64,000 nt of DNA from Lachnospiraceae bacterium. Lineage in GTDB: Bacteria > Bacillota > Clostridia > Lachnospirales > Lachnospiraceae. Below, one piece after another: positions 43,949-53,090 of the stretch. Each line of letters opens with the position of its first letter. Position 1 is the first letter of the stretch. The position numbers and the translations under genes were made by a program. The stretch is from positions 21,550 to 85,549 of the forward strand of contig JAQVHQ010000009.1 in assembly GCA_028696165.1 (NCBI GenBank), read 5' to 3'. The notes under the pieces are model-generated. The model did not search any database. It was not told the origin of the DNA and was given only the letters and a program-made list of their open reading frames with translations.

Positions 43949-44980
43949 TTATTTCCTTACTTTTTTTGTACTCTTTCTCTCCACCAATGAACACTCAATT
44001 TTTGTACGTGTTACACAAGTCGTTCTGCCATCAATCTGCCTAATTAGTCTGCTCACAGCCTCTGCTCCAAAATCTGTTCGCGGCAAACGCACTGTTGTAA
44101 GCTTAGGCTCTATCAATTCACATACTGGACGATCATCATAGCCAATAACCGACACATCATCTGGTACTCTAACCCCCCTCTTACTTAAGGCCCGCACTAC
44201 ACCGATTGCAACAATATCATTATCTGTAAGATACGCAGTTGCATTAGTTTTTCCCTGACGAATCAAATCATCCATAACTTGTTCCGACTTATCTTGTGGA
44301 TATCCAGTTGTAAGTGAAAATTGTTCCGGGTCTTCCATTCCCATGTTTCTCATTGCCTGTTTTGCCCAGAATTCACGTTCTTTAAAACTATTAATATTGA
44401 GTCCACTGCTAATATAGCCTACCTTGCGATGTCCTAATTCATATAAATGCTTTACAGCAAGAAAAGTTCCTAGCTCATTGTCAACTTCAATTGTATTGAT
44501 TCTCTTTTCATAGAAATGATTATCCAATAAAACAAATGGTATTTTCAACTTTTCAAATGGCATCAGGCTTTCTCGCTGCATCTCAGTTGCGAAAATAACA
44601 AACCCATCACATCTTGAATCTTGAATATAATGTATTTCATTTTTTATATTGTTCTTCTCAATGTTTATGATTGCTAAATTATATCCGTGTATTCGCGCCC
44701 TATTTTCGATTCCATCTAAAATCAATGGAAAAAACGAATTCATTCCAAGAAGTTCTCCACCATCTTTAAATAGCACAAACCCAATTACTTTATTATGTGC
44801 TTCCTGAGATTCTTCCTCATTGGGAGCATCGCTTTTTATCATATCTTCATATCCTAAATCACGGATTTTCTTTAACACGCTCTTACGCATGGTATCGCTA
44901 ATTCCCGGTTTTCCATTTAATACAAGCGAAATTGTTGCCGTTGAAACACCTAACAATTCAGCTAAGTCTTTTGCCTTCAT
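43949..44980 (-). CDS. LacI-family regulator
   Basis: A 343-residue repressor. The helix-turn-helix is KAKDLAELLGVSTATISLVLN at the N-terminus, and the ribose-binding-protein-like core starts near residue 65. The hinge after LGYE reads DMIKSDAPN and lacks the usual Leu that prises open a central CG step, which agrees with an operator (TTTATAAA) that has no CG. I chose the ATG at 44980 with GGGGTG upstream. It probably controls the operon that starts at 43699 and itself. The inducer is unknown but should resemble the ABC importer's cargo. Confidence 0.88.
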   Translation of the reverse strand: MKAKDLAELLGVSTATISLVLNGKPGISDTMRKSVLKKIRDLGYEDMIKSDAPNEEESQEAHNKVIGFVLFKDGGELLGMNSFFPLILDGIENRARIHGYNLAIINIEKNNIKNEIHYIQDSRCDGFVIFATEMQRESLMPFEKLKIPFVLLDNHFYEKRINTIEVDNELGTFLAVKHLYELGHRKVGYISSGLNINSFKEREFWAKQAMRNMGMEDPEQFSLTTGYPQDKSEQVMDDLIRQGKTNATAYLTDNDIVAIGVVRALSKRGVRVPDDVSVIGYDDRPVCELIEPKLTTVRLPRTDFGAEAVSRLIRQIDGRTTCVTRTKIECSLVERKSTKKVRK

Positions 44981-45015
44981 ATAATTCACCCCATAATCCA
45001 ACTGTTTTTGTTTTA

Positions 45016-45065
45016 ATTATAAGTGAAGTTTATAAATTAGTCAATCAGTTTATAAATTTTATAAA
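45016..45065 (-). promoter_or_regulatory. lacI promoter with three TTTATAAA operators
   Basis: On the minus strand TTGACT (45039-45044), exactly 17 nt and TATAAT (45016-45021). TTTATAAA occurs in the spacer (45029-45036) and twice upstream (45049-45056, 45058-45065). The last overlaps the stop codon of the acetyltransferase gene. This indicates autoregulation. Confidence 0.75.
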
Positions 45066-45622
45066 TCATTTTCTATATGTTTAATTAATTTTGCAGGTAC
45101 GCCTCCTACTACACAATTATCCGGTACGTCTTTCGCCACCACTGCTCCCGCTGCAACAATAACATTACTTCCAATTGTAACTCCAGGTAGAATAGAACAA
45201 TTTCCTCCAATCCACACATCATTTCCTATTGTTACTGGTTTTGCAATTCCCAAATGTTTTCTCCGACCTGATGGATTCATTGGATGCCCCACTGCCGAAA
45301 TCAATGTGTTTGGACCTATCATTACATAATCACCAATATGAACTGGCATAGTATCAAGAATCGTCACATTATAATTTGCGAGAAAATTTTCTCCCACATG
45401 AATATTCAAACCATAATCACATTGAAATCCTGGTAATACTGTCGGGTTACTCCCCGTACTCCCAAAGAGTTCTCTAATGGCAGATTCCACTGCTTTATCA
45501 TCCTTCTGATCTGTCTGATTTAATTTCTGACAGCCATCAACTGCATGCATCTTTCTTGCATTCACTTCTTTGTCCCAGAAATCATATTCTAATCCAGCTT
45601 CTAATTTTTCTAACTCTGTCAT
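45059..45622 (-). CDS. Sugar O-acetyltransferase (maltose acetyltransferase type)
   Basis: A 187-residue left-handed beta-helix acetyltransferase of the Maa/LacA/NodL group. The N-terminal cap (LEKLEAGLEYDFWDKEVNARK) precedes hexapeptide repeats (HIGDYVMIGPNTLISAVGHP, VTIGNDVWIGGNCSILPGV in part). The catalytic His is in GHPMNPSGRR. It acetylates sugars with acetyl-CoA, often for detoxification. It is the last gene of the redox operon, 95 nt after the aldo-keto reductase gene. AAGGAGG precedes the ATG. Confidence 0.88.
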   Translation of the reverse strand: MTELEKLEAGLEYDFWDKEVNARKMHAVDGCQKLNQTDQKDDKAVESAIRELFGSTGSNPTVLPGFQCDYGLNIHVGENFLANYNVTILDTMPVHIGDYVMIGPNTLISAVGHPMNPSGRRKHLGIAKPVTIGNDVWIGGNCSILPGVTIGSNVIVAAGAVVAKDVPDNCVVGGVPAKLIKHIENDL

Positions 45623-45717
45623 TATCTCTATAACCTCCTTACATAATCTTGTTTAATTGTTGCGTATAACGTTTCTATCTCACGCAATTTTGCTCCACAT
45701 AATTGCTGTTGCATAAA

Positions 45718-46893
45718 TTAGTGATTTGCCCACAAATCTACATTCTCGCCAATATACAATTTTTCATCGGCTTCCCGTATCAATTTCATAATCGGCAATT
45801 TCTGTGGGCATTCACGCTCACAGCTTCCACAACTCAGGCAATCGCGTGGACTGCTTTCCTCTATCACCGGATAATACTTCATTCTTGTCATACGTGGGTT
45901 ATTGAATTGATTTAACATATTTAGACACGATAACACTTCCGGAATTTTGATTCCCGCAGGGCATCCCTTGTCTGTGCAATAATGACATCCGGTACACCCT
46001 ACTGGTTTCTTACGTTCTACAATTTTTGCAACTTCAGCCAACATCTCTTTCTCATCTTCTGTAATAGGCTTAAAGTTCTCTCCCAGAATCTCACAGTTTT
46101 CTTTCATCTGTTCAATTGTTGACATTCCGCTAAGAACTGTCAAAACACCATCTAATGACGCTGCATAACGAAGCGCCCAGGCTGATGGACTTTGCGCCTG
46201 ATCTGCTGCTTCAAGCATCTCTTTCACTTCCGAATGTTTTGCAACGGTCGATAATGTACCACCCTTTATTGGTTCCATAATAATCACAGGTTTGTTATAC
46301 TTGCGACAGATTTCATAGGTCTCATAACTGCCACCCTGCGCAACTGCTCCATCTGTATTATGATCGTAATAATTTGCCTGAATCTGCACCACCTCAATCT
46401 CCGGATGTTCTTTGAGAATCTTCTCCAGATTTTCCGGATAACTGTGGAAAGATATCCCGATATGCTTTGCTCTTCCACTCGCTTTCAGTTCCTTCATAAA
46501 GCTCCAGACATCCAATTCTTCCACTCGTTCCAATGATCCTGGATTTCCAAGCGCGTGAATCAGTTCCAAATCCATATAATCTGTGCGCGCATCGTTAAGT
46601 TCTTTTTCAAATGCTTCTTCTGCCTGTTCTATGGTCTCCAGCGTCCCGTCGTGAAAGCAAACCTTTCCCACGAGAATATAGCTTTCTCTAGGATACTTTT
46701 CCAGGCACTGCCCAATCATAAGCTGTGAATCAGTATAATGCCATGCAGAATCAAAGTAGTTAATTCCATGTGCCATCGCATAATCGAACATCTCCTGACA
46801 TTCTTCCTCTATGTAGTTACCGTCCTGACTTTCCGGCAGACGCATACATCCAAATCCCAGTTTAGGAACCGGGCGACCAAAAATATTTTCCAT
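45718..46893 (-). CDS. Aldo-keto reductase with C-terminal 4Fe-4S domain
   Basis: A 391-residue protein. The TIM barrel has the AKR tetrad (Asp49 and Tyr54 in FDSAWHY, Lys in LVGKVCF, His in LIHALG). From about residue 300 cysteine motifs follow: CTGCHYC with a later Cys in DKGCP, then CLSCGSCERECP, which is a full CxxCxxCxxxC ferredoxin motif. Such fused reductases are common in anaerobes and may take electrons from clusters rather than NADPH alone. It lies 10 nt after the MATE gene. Confidence 0.88.
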   Translation of the reverse strand: MENIFGRPVPKLGFGCMRLPESQDGNYIEEECQEMFDYAMAHGINYFDSAWHYTDSQLMIGQCLEKYPRESYILVGKVCFHDGTLETIEQAEEAFEKELNDARTDYMDLELIHALGNPGSLERVEELDVWSFMKELKASGRAKHIGISFHSYPENLEKILKEHPEIEVVQIQANYYDHNTDGAVAQGGSYETYEICRKYNKPVIIMEPIKGGTLSTVAKHSEVKEMLEAADQAQSPSAWALRYAASLDGVLTVLSGMSTIEQMKENCEILGENFKPITEDEKEMLAEVAKIVERKKPVGCTGCHYCTDKGCPAGIKIPEVLSCLNMLNQFNNPRMTRMKYYPVIEESSPRDCLSCGSCERECPQKLPIMKLIREADEKLYIGENVDLWANH

Positions 46894-46903
46894 AGCAATC
46901 TCC

Positions 46904-48286
46904 TTAATTTTCTATCATTTGAACATCTTCTTTGAATTCTTTTTTCCTTACTTGCTTTACAAATAAGAAGAAATCTACAAACACAATCACAACACATATT
47001 CCCCATGTAAGCGGTTCAATAATACATACTCCCATATAGCCAAGAGTCGGTGTAATCATTCCAACTGCCGCAAACTTTAAAACCAATTCGATTCCACTTA
47101 CTATCAAAGGCAGAATTTTCTTTCCGATTCCCTGCAAACTGCAACGAAGTACTAATAAAATACTAAGTAGAAAGTAAAAAGGCACATTTATTTTCAAATA
47201 TAGTATTGCTGTTTGAATTACATTTTCATCTGAACTGCCTGTCAATATGCGAACAAGATATAAGCTTCCTGTCCACGCAATCAGACATGTGATGACATTC
47301 CATACAAAACTAATTAAAATAGATGCCTCTATTCCTTTATATACACGATGATTTTTTCCTGCGCCATAATTTTGGCTTACGAATGTAGATGCTGCAACAC
47401 TTATAGTTCCCAATGGCATGATTAAGATATCGTGAATCTTTCGCGCCGTTGTATGTCCTGCAATAATTTCTTCTCCAAGTGAATTAACCGAGCTTTGCAG
47501 CGCAACCGAACCAATCGATGCAAGGGCAATCATCAACCCCATTGACAGACCTGTCAAGAACAATTCAGACACCAATGTCTTTTTCCATACTAAGTATTCT
47601 TTTTCAGGCCACAACAGTCGACAATATTTCTTAATATAGACAATACAGAAAACAACGGACACTATTTCTGCAATTACAGTTGCATAGGCAGCTCCCTCAA
47701 TCCCCATATGTAAACCTTGTACAAACAGAATATCGAGAACAATATTTACTATTGTTGAAACAATCAAAAACAGAAGTGGCATTCGACTATTTCCAATTGC
47801 TCGAAGCAGCCCCGCAAACATATTATAAAGCATTGTAACTATTGTAAATGCAAGTATTACATGTAGATAACTTAATGACTGTTCAAGGATTGTTTCCGGT
47901 GTATTCAAGAAAATCAGCAATGGTCTTATACCGAGCAATCCAACTATCGTGATTATCGTTGAAACCAGTACAGTTAACACAACAGTCATCGCTACTGTCT
48001 TCTTTATTTCGACATTTTTTCCTGCCCCATATGCTCTCGCTAAAACCACCGAAAATCCATTGGTCATTCCACTTGCGAACCCAATTATCAAGCCATAAAT
48101 AGCTGTCGTTGCTCCTACTGCTGCCAGTGCTTGGTCACCTAATACATGACCTATAATTGCTGTGTCCACAATATTATATAATTGTTGAAACAAATTACCG
48201 AATAAGATAGGGATGGCAAACATAAGTATTACTTTAATTGGGTTTCCATATGTCATATTTAATTCGGCTTTTTCTTTTATCTTCAT
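46904..48286 (-). CDS. MATE-family exporter
   Basis: A 460-residue, 12-helix exporter. It begins NPIKVILMFAIPILFGNLFQQLYN and carries the second-half mark FVSQNYGAGK. It lies 4 nt after the DUF362 gene, so it is in the operon. In this setting it may expel a toxic electrophile or a conjugate made by the neighbours, which is an inference from position. Confidence 0.88.
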   Translation of the reverse strand: MKIKEKAELNMTYGNPIKVILMFAIPILFGNLFQQLYNIVDTAIIGHVLGDQALAAVGATTAIYGLIIGFASGMTNGFSVVLARAYGAGKNVEIKKTVAMTVVLTVLVSTIITIVGLLGIRPLLIFLNTPETILEQSLSYLHVILAFTIVTMLYNMFAGLLRAIGNSRMPLLFLIVSTIVNIVLDILFVQGLHMGIEGAAYATVIAEIVSVVFCIVYIKKYCRLLWPEKEYLVWKKTLVSELFLTGLSMGLMIALASIGSVALQSSVNSLGEEIIAGHTTARKIHDILIMPLGTISVAASTFVSQNYGAGKNHRVYKGIEASILISFVWNVITCLIAWTGSLYLVRILTGSSDENVIQTAILYLKINVPFYFLLSILLVLRCSLQGIGKKILPLIVSGIELVLKFAAVGMITPTLGYMGVCIIEPLTWGICVVIVFVDFFLFVKQVRKKEFKEDVQMIEN

Positions 48287-48290
48287 AAGT

Positions 48291-49154
48291 TTACAGCTCC
48301 ACTAAATCGTATTCGCGTTTTCCAAAGTTTAATTTGTCTGCTGCCTCTACAATATGGATTCCATTTCTTGACTCTACACGTTCGATGAAGTGATCTCGCC
48401 CTTCATCTTCTGACTGATACACCAGGTCGACGCATGCCTGATCCAATGCAATCGGATCTAACGAAGCAAGAATACCAATATCTTTCATACATGGATCTTC
48501 TGCTACCGCACAGCAATCACAATCTACTGACATATTGCACATTACGTTGATGAACGCCATATTTCCGTCAAAATAATTCACTACCGATTGCGCTGCATCA
48601 GCCATGGACTCCAAGAATGAGTCATGATTAGACGACCACATTTCCTCTTCTACACCAGCTCCATGGATATATGCTTTTCCATGTGATGATGCCACACCGA
48701 TGGAAATGTTTTTCAGTGCTCCACCAAATCCGCCCATTGGGTGACCTTTGAAATGCGACAGCACTAACATGGAATCATAATTTTCCAAATGACTTCCCAC
48801 GAAGTTTTTCTGGATTTGATTGCCATGTTCTACAGGAATCTCAAGTTCTCCTTCTTCATCCATAATGTCAACTTCAGCTATTTTGGTCCATCCATGGAGT
48901 TCCATTGTTTTCCAGTGTTTTGATGTTTCGTTACGCTCTCCACTGTATGCAGTGTTACATTCAACGATCGTTCCATTTACCTTATCAATCATCGGTTTCC
49001 AGAACTCTGGCTGAATGAAGTTCTGATTTCCAACTTCACCTGAGTGCAATTTAACTGCAACTTTTCCCGGCAGCTCTATTCCTAATGTGTCATAGAGACG
49101 CATTACTGCCTCTGATGTGATTTCTTTCATAAAATATACTTGTGATTTACTCAT
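48291..49154 (-). CDS. DUF362 domain protein
   Basis: A 287-residue protein of the DUF362 family. It has KLHSGEVGNQNFI near the start, LVLSHFKGHPMGGFGGALKNISIG in the middle (given in part) and a cysteine patch VDCDCC plus EDPC at about 210-220, followed by DPIALDQAC. Family members often carry ferredoxin domains; here no 2[4Fe-4S] module is present, so electrons may come from a partner. The reaction is unknown. The gene overlaps the C_GCAxxG_C_C gene by 8 nt. Confidence 0.85.
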   Translation of the reverse strand: MSKSQVYFMKEITSEAVMRLYDTLGIELPGKVAVKLHSGEVGNQNFIQPEFWKPMIDKVNGTIVECNTAYSGERNETSKHWKTMELHGWTKIAEVDIMDEEGELEIPVEHGNQIQKNFVGSHLENYDSMLVLSHFKGHPMGGFGGALKNISIGVASSHGKAYIHGAGVEEEMWSSNHDSFLESMADAAQSVVNYFDGNMAFINVMCNMSVDCDCCAVAEDPCMKDIGILASLDPIALDQACVDLVYQSEDEGRDHFIERVESRNGIHIVEAADKLNFGKREYDLVEL

Positions 49155-49575
49155 TGTTTTTATCTCCTTTCATCTCCTCTAATACTTGATCTACAATCTC
49201 CGCTGCCACTCGAACCTTCTCTCCACACTTGAATGGCAGAGGTTTGTTTCCCTTTAATACATCTCGGCATACAATTGCACCGAATTTTTCTTCGAACATC
49301 GCTGCTGCATCTCGGATTTTGGCATAGGTGTCTATCTTACTGTCTCCACCTTCCAATTTACCATCGCTGTAGTGAAAACTAATAACAGCGAACGCTGCAG
49401 ATAAAGCGCCACACACTTCCTGCATACCACCACAGCCGCCACCAAATCCTTCAATCATCTTATAGGCAACTTTTTTATCTATTCCCATTTCCTCTGCATA
49501 AGCACACATCACTGCCTGAGAACAAGTATATCCTTTCGCATAATTCTGTATTGCTTCTGTTACATGTTTTTCCAT
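49147..49575 (-). CDS. C_GCAxxG_C_C family redox protein, copy 1
   Basis: A 142-residue protein of the family named for its cysteines. It has YTCSQAVMCAYAEE, then GGGCGGMQEVCGALSAA, then VCRDVLKG and FKCGEKV. The conserved cysteines suggest a cofactor or persulfide role; the family is linked by context to redox and selenium metabolism, but its function is not settled. A second copy is encoded at 51473. It lies 19 nt after the flavoprotein gene. Confidence 0.88.
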   Translation of the reverse strand: MEKHVTEAIQNYAKGYTCSQAVMCAYAEEMGIDKKVAYKMIEGFGGGCGGMQEVCGALSAAFAVISFHYSDGKLEGGDSKIDTYAKIRDAAAMFEEKFGAIVCRDVLKGNKPLPFKCGEKVRVAAEIVDQVLEEMKGDKNNE

Positions 49576-49594
49576 TGTTCTATTCTTCCTCTTT

Positions 49595-50209
49595 CTATCG
49601 AATAAAATGTGTCGGCATCCAAGATTCTATCTCTGGCAATGGCTGATTTCCATTCTCAATACTCTTCAACATCCATGCCATATTGTATCCGAGTGTGCGC
49701 ATCGTCTGCAATCCTTCTTCATCCTGCATCACATCTTCTGGACTAAATCCATGTACAGAATTCCAATACTGTGATGTTACAATCGGCATACGATTCATTG
49801 AGAAATACTTATTCAGTCTGTCAAATGTCGCTGTGGTTCCACCTCTTCTTGCACTTACTACGGCAGCAGATGGTTTAAACGCAAGTGATCCACCATCTGC
49901 GAAGAATGCGCGATCTAGCAATGCACATAGGGCGCCATTCGGTCCAGCGTAGTATACCGGGGAGCCAATCACAACCCCATCTGCTTCTTTCATAAGGTCA
50001 AGTATCTCATTAGCAGGATCATCATTAAACGCACATTTTCCAGTAGCCTGACAGGCACCACAGGCAATACAGCCTCTGACAGGCTTAATTCCTATGTGGT
50101 AAATCTCTGTTTCGACTCCATTTTTCTGTAGAGCCATCTCTACCTCATGCAATGCTGTGTATGTACACCCTTTTTCATGAGGGCTTCCATTAATTAGTAA
50201 TACTTTCAT
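49595..50209 (-). CDS. NADPH-dependent FMN reductase/flavodoxin-fold protein with extra cysteines
   Basis: A 204-residue iron-sulfur flavoprotein-like member of the flavodoxin fold. It starts MKVLLINGSPHEKGCTYTAL (FMN phosphate loop). The cysteine set CIACGACQATGKC at about 50-62 resembles the compact motif that binds a 4Fe-4S cluster in Isf-type proteins. GSPVYYAGPNGALCALLDR follows. It would move single electrons between FMN, ferredoxin and an acceptor. I chose the ATG at 50209 with GGAGG 6 nt upstream. Confidence 0.87.
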   Translation of the reverse strand: MKVLLINGSPHEKGCTYTALHEVEMALQKNGVETEIYHIGIKPVRGCIACGACQATGKCAFNDDPANEILDLMKEADGVVIGSPVYYAGPNGALCALLDRAFFADGGSLAFKPSAAVVSARRGGTTATFDRLNKYFSMNRMPIVTSQYWNSVHGFSPEDVMQDEEGLQTMRTLGYNMAWMLKSIENGNQPLPEIESWMPTHFIR

Positions 50210-50231
50210 ATTCAACCTCCAATCTTTCAAT

Positions 50232-50843
50232 TTATTTTCGTAAATTTCTATCCATTTTTTCTTTATTTGCACCAACTGCTACCTTGTCTTGTTCTGTTAT
50301 TTTTCGGATAACACGGCAAGGATTTCCAGCTGCAATCACTCCTGCCGGAATACTCTTTGTAACAACACTCCCAGTTCCGATAATCGAGCCTTCGCCAACT
50401 GTAACGCCAGGCAAAACTTTCACATCTCCTCCAAACCAGACTTTATCCTCAATATGAACTGGCTGGTTGATACAAATTCCTGTTGCTCTTTCGTCTGGAT
50501 CAATAGCGTGATTCACTGTATAGATACATGCATTCGGGCCAATACGCACATCATCCCCAATTGTGATTTCAGAATTGTCCATGAGGATGCTATTAAAGTT
50601 AATAAATACATTATTCCCTATTGATATATTGTGACCAAACTCGCAATGAAAATTCGGCATAATTCTTACATTATTGCCCTTTGTTTTCAATAATTGATTC
50701 AATAAAGAATCTAGTTTTTTAGTATCTTCATATGCTGTGGAATTGTATTCATCCGATATTTTTGCTGCTCTATAATACATCTCAGTCATAGAATCATCAA
50801 AAACATGTGGAATTCCCAACTGCGACTTTTCATATTCTGTCAT
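50232..50843 (-). CDS. Sugar O-acetyltransferase
   Basis: A 203-residue left-handed beta-helix acetyltransferase, paralogous to the one at 45059. The cap is followed by hexapeptide repeats (HNISIGNNVFINFNSILMDN, ITIGDDVRIGPNACIYTVNH in part) with the catalytic His in TVNHAIDPDER. The C-terminal tail (KVAVGANKEKMDRNLRK) is basic. I chose the ATG at 50843, with GAGAGG 6 nt upstream. The substrate is unknown. Confidence 0.86.
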   Translation of the reverse strand: MTEYEKSQLGIPHVFDDSMTEMYYRAAKISDEYNSTAYEDTKKLDSLLNQLLKTKGNNVRIMPNFHCEFGHNISIGNNVFINFNSILMDNSEITIGDDVRIGPNACIYTVNHAIDPDERATGICINQPVHIEDKVWFGGDVKVLPGVTVGEGSIIGTGSVVTKSIPAGVIAAGNPCRVIRKITEQDKVAVGANKEKMDRNLRK

Positions 50844-50938
50844 AAAAAACCTCTCAAATTTCAATATGGAGAAAAAGGAGCAGCTTGCTTATATGCGAAG
50901 TCCTCCTCTTTCTCGTTTATTCTTTTATATGTTTACAA

Positions 50939-51454
50939 TTATGCTTCGATTTCATACGCTGCTTCAATCTCAGCAATATACATCACAGAATAGTCCTTAT
51001 CAGGGAAATTTTCTGCTGCAAGTGATGCATCCACGAAGTTCTCTGGTTTCAGAGCATCTTTGTAAATCGTCTTACAAACAAGTACATATTTTCCTTCTTC
51101 AAATGTTGGCTGTCCATCTACATGTGCCACATGAAGTCCTGATTTTTCAATTTTATTAGGCACATCGGCTCCAGAGTTACTACCGAGGTAACCTAATTCC
51201 TGCATATGTCCATCGAAGAATGTCATGGTAAATCTGCCGCTTGCATCCATAAATTTCTTTGTATAACGTTGTGGGCGAATGTAAACTGTCACGATTTTTT
51301 TCTCGCACAAGTTACCAAATGCTCCCCAAGCCGCCGTCAATGTATTTACCACTCCATCATGTTCCGCTGTGACAAGATCCCACTGCTCACGCATCCCTAC
51401 GATCGGGTCAATAATATTGGTGATTTTACTAAGTTCAATTTTCTTTGTATTCAT
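50939..51454 (-). CDS. Flavin reductase-like (flavoredoxin-type) protein
   Basis: A 171-residue FMN-binding split barrel of the flavoredoxin/flavin reductase group. It has TAAWGAFGNLCEKKIVTVYIR split around the flavin site, RYTKKFMDASGRFTMTFF, and LGSNSG. It probably carries electrons in the anaerobic chain of this operon. AAGGAG precedes the ATG. It lies 18 nt after the second C_GCAxxG_C_C gene. Confidence 0.85.
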   Translation of the reverse strand: MNTKKIELSKITNIIDPIVGMREQWDLVTAEHDGVVNTLTAAWGAFGNLCEKKIVTVYIRPQRYTKKFMDASGRFTMTFFDGHMQELGYLGSNSGADVPNKIEKSGLHVAHVDGQPTFEEGKYVLVCKTIYKDALKPENFVDASLAAENFPDKDYSVMYIAEIEAAYEIEA

Positions 51455-51472
51455 TTTTTAATCTCCTTCTCT

Positions 51473-51910
51473 TTATTCATCAGATTCCCTTTCTGTTCTC
51501 ACATCTCCTAAAACATACTCAATAATCAAAATTGCGTCTTTCACTTTCATGCCGCACTGGAACTGTTTTGGGCACTCCCCATGCAGTATTTCTCTGCAGG
51601 TCACGCCTCCATACTCTTGCTTGAACATTTCTTCAACTTGGCGCATCTTTTGATACGTAAAATCTTTCGAATCTCCATTTTCCAAATCCCCGTCACTACA
51701 ATAAAAGCCTATAATGGCTGCACATGCAGCAAGTGCGCCACACATTTCCTGCATACCACCGCACCCTTCACCAAAACCTTCCATCAATCTATAAGCAGTC
51801 TCTTCTTCAAGCCCAAGTTCCTTTGCGTAAGCACAAAATACCGCCTGGGAACACGTACATCCCAGACTGTATTTTTCGGATGCTTGTTTTAGCTTTTCGT
51901 CCATTCGCAT
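51473..51910 (-). CDS. C_GCAxxG_C_C family redox protein, copy 2
   Basis: A 145-residue paralog of the protein at 49147. It has LGCTCSQAVFCAYAKE, GEGCGGMQEMCGALAA, TCREILHG and FQCGMKV, so the cysteine pattern is the same. The ATG at 51910 lies 16 nt after the alcohol dehydrogenase stop; the ribosome site is weak (AGAAAG), which suggests coupling to the gene before it. An ATG two codons later is also possible. Confidence 0.87.
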   Translation of the reverse strand: MRMDEKLKQASEKYSLGCTCSQAVFCAYAKELGLEEETAYRLMEGFGEGCGGMQEMCGALAACAAIIGFYCSDGDLENGDSKDFTYQKMRQVEEMFKQEYGGVTCREILHGECPKQFQCGMKVKDAILIIEYVLGDVRTERESDE

Positions 51911-51926
51911 ATGTTTGTTTTTCTTT

Positions 51927-53090
51927 CTAGCGAAAAGATTTCTGATAGATTTCGAGGTAGTCCGCATCTGAAAGTGGTAACGGATCTGCCGTAATATCAC
52001 CACCTAATACTTCATGGACTCTTTGTGGATATAACTGAATCTCTTCCTCTGTAATTCCTGCATCGCTCATCTTAAGGTCTGCACATCCAACTGCAGCAAT
52101 CAATTCGTCTAATGCTTTGATGAAATCCTTACCAGCTGTAGGATTCTCTACTCCCATAGCCTTTGCCATCTTCATCATTGGCTCTTCTGCTGCCTGTTTT
52201 TCTGCAAAGAAATCATAGTATGCATGAGATGTCATGATAAGGCCTGCACCATGTACCAAGTCTTCATGGTAACTTCCCATCACATGTTCGATTGTATGTG
52301 CGGATGTACAGAGCATATAATATCCTGCAAGTGTGTTCGCAAGTGCCATGTTCTCTCTTGCTTCTAAGTTCGATCCGTCTTTATATGCAACTGGAAGATA
52401 TTTTGCAATCAGCTCAATTGCTTTTAATGCGAACATTTCACCCATTGGGTGTTCATTCTTATTGATGACACTTTCAGAAGCGTGGAAGAATGCGTCCATA
52501 CCTTGATATGCTGTGAATTTTGGTGGCACAGAAAGCATAAGTTCAGCGTCTACTACTGAGAGTGTTGGGAACATGGATGGGAAGAAGATCCCTGTCTTTT
52601 CTTTTGTCTCGTCATTGGAAATAACTGCTGCAATATCTACTTCGCTTCCGGTTCCTGCTGATGTTGTAATTGCAACAATTGGGATTGCATCAAACATTGC
52701 ATTTTTCTTTCCACCCTGGCTGCTCAGACTGTAATTCCAGATATCTCCTGGGTTCGTAACCATCAATGCAATGCATTTACTGCAGTCCATAACAGAACCG
52801 CCACCTAATGCTACTACGAAGTCACATCCATTTTCTTTTGCTGCTTTTGCTCCATCCATAACATTCTCTTTTGTTGGGTTAGGGCGAATTTCATCGAATA
52901 ATACGTGTGCTACTCCTGCAAGGTCTAATTCTTTCTCAACTCTTTCAAGATAACCGTTTTTCTTTGTTGACTGTCCGTTTGAAGTTGCGATTAAGGCTTT
53001 CTTACCTGGCAGTGCTTCCTCATGTAAATTGTTTAACTGGCCTGCTCCGAAAAGCACTCTTGTTGGCATGTTAAATATAAAGTTGTTCAT
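51927..53090 (-). CDS. Iron-containing alcohol dehydrogenase
   Basis: A 387-residue group III dehydrogenase that interconverts alcohols and aldehydes or ketones with NAD(P)H. GGGSVMDCSK binds the dinucleotide. The metal ligands fit Asp in the TLSVVDAELM region, then His in MDAFFHASE, HTIEHVMG and HEDLVHGAG. It is the first gene of the ten-gene redox operon, divergent from AraC. I chose the ATG at 53090, 7 nt after GGAGG; an ATG one codon earlier is too close to that site. Confidence 0.9.
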   Translation of the reverse strand: MNNFIFNMPTRVLFGAGQLNNLHEEALPGKKALIATSNGQSTKKNGYLERVEKELDLAGVAHVLFDEIRPNPTKENVMDGAKAAKENGCDFVVALGGGSVMDCSKCIALMVTNPGDIWNYSLSSQGGKKNAMFDAIPIVAITTSAGTGSEVDIAAVISNDETKEKTGIFFPSMFPTLSVVDAELMLSVPPKFTAYQGMDAFFHASESVINKNEHPMGEMFALKAIELIAKYLPVAYKDGSNLEARENMALANTLAGYYMLCTSAHTIEHVMGSYHEDLVHGAGLIMTSHAYYDFFAEKQAAEEPMMKMAKAMGVENPTAGKDFIKALDELIAAVGCADLKMSDAGITEEEIQLYPQRVHEVLGGDITADPLPLSDADYLEIYQKSFR

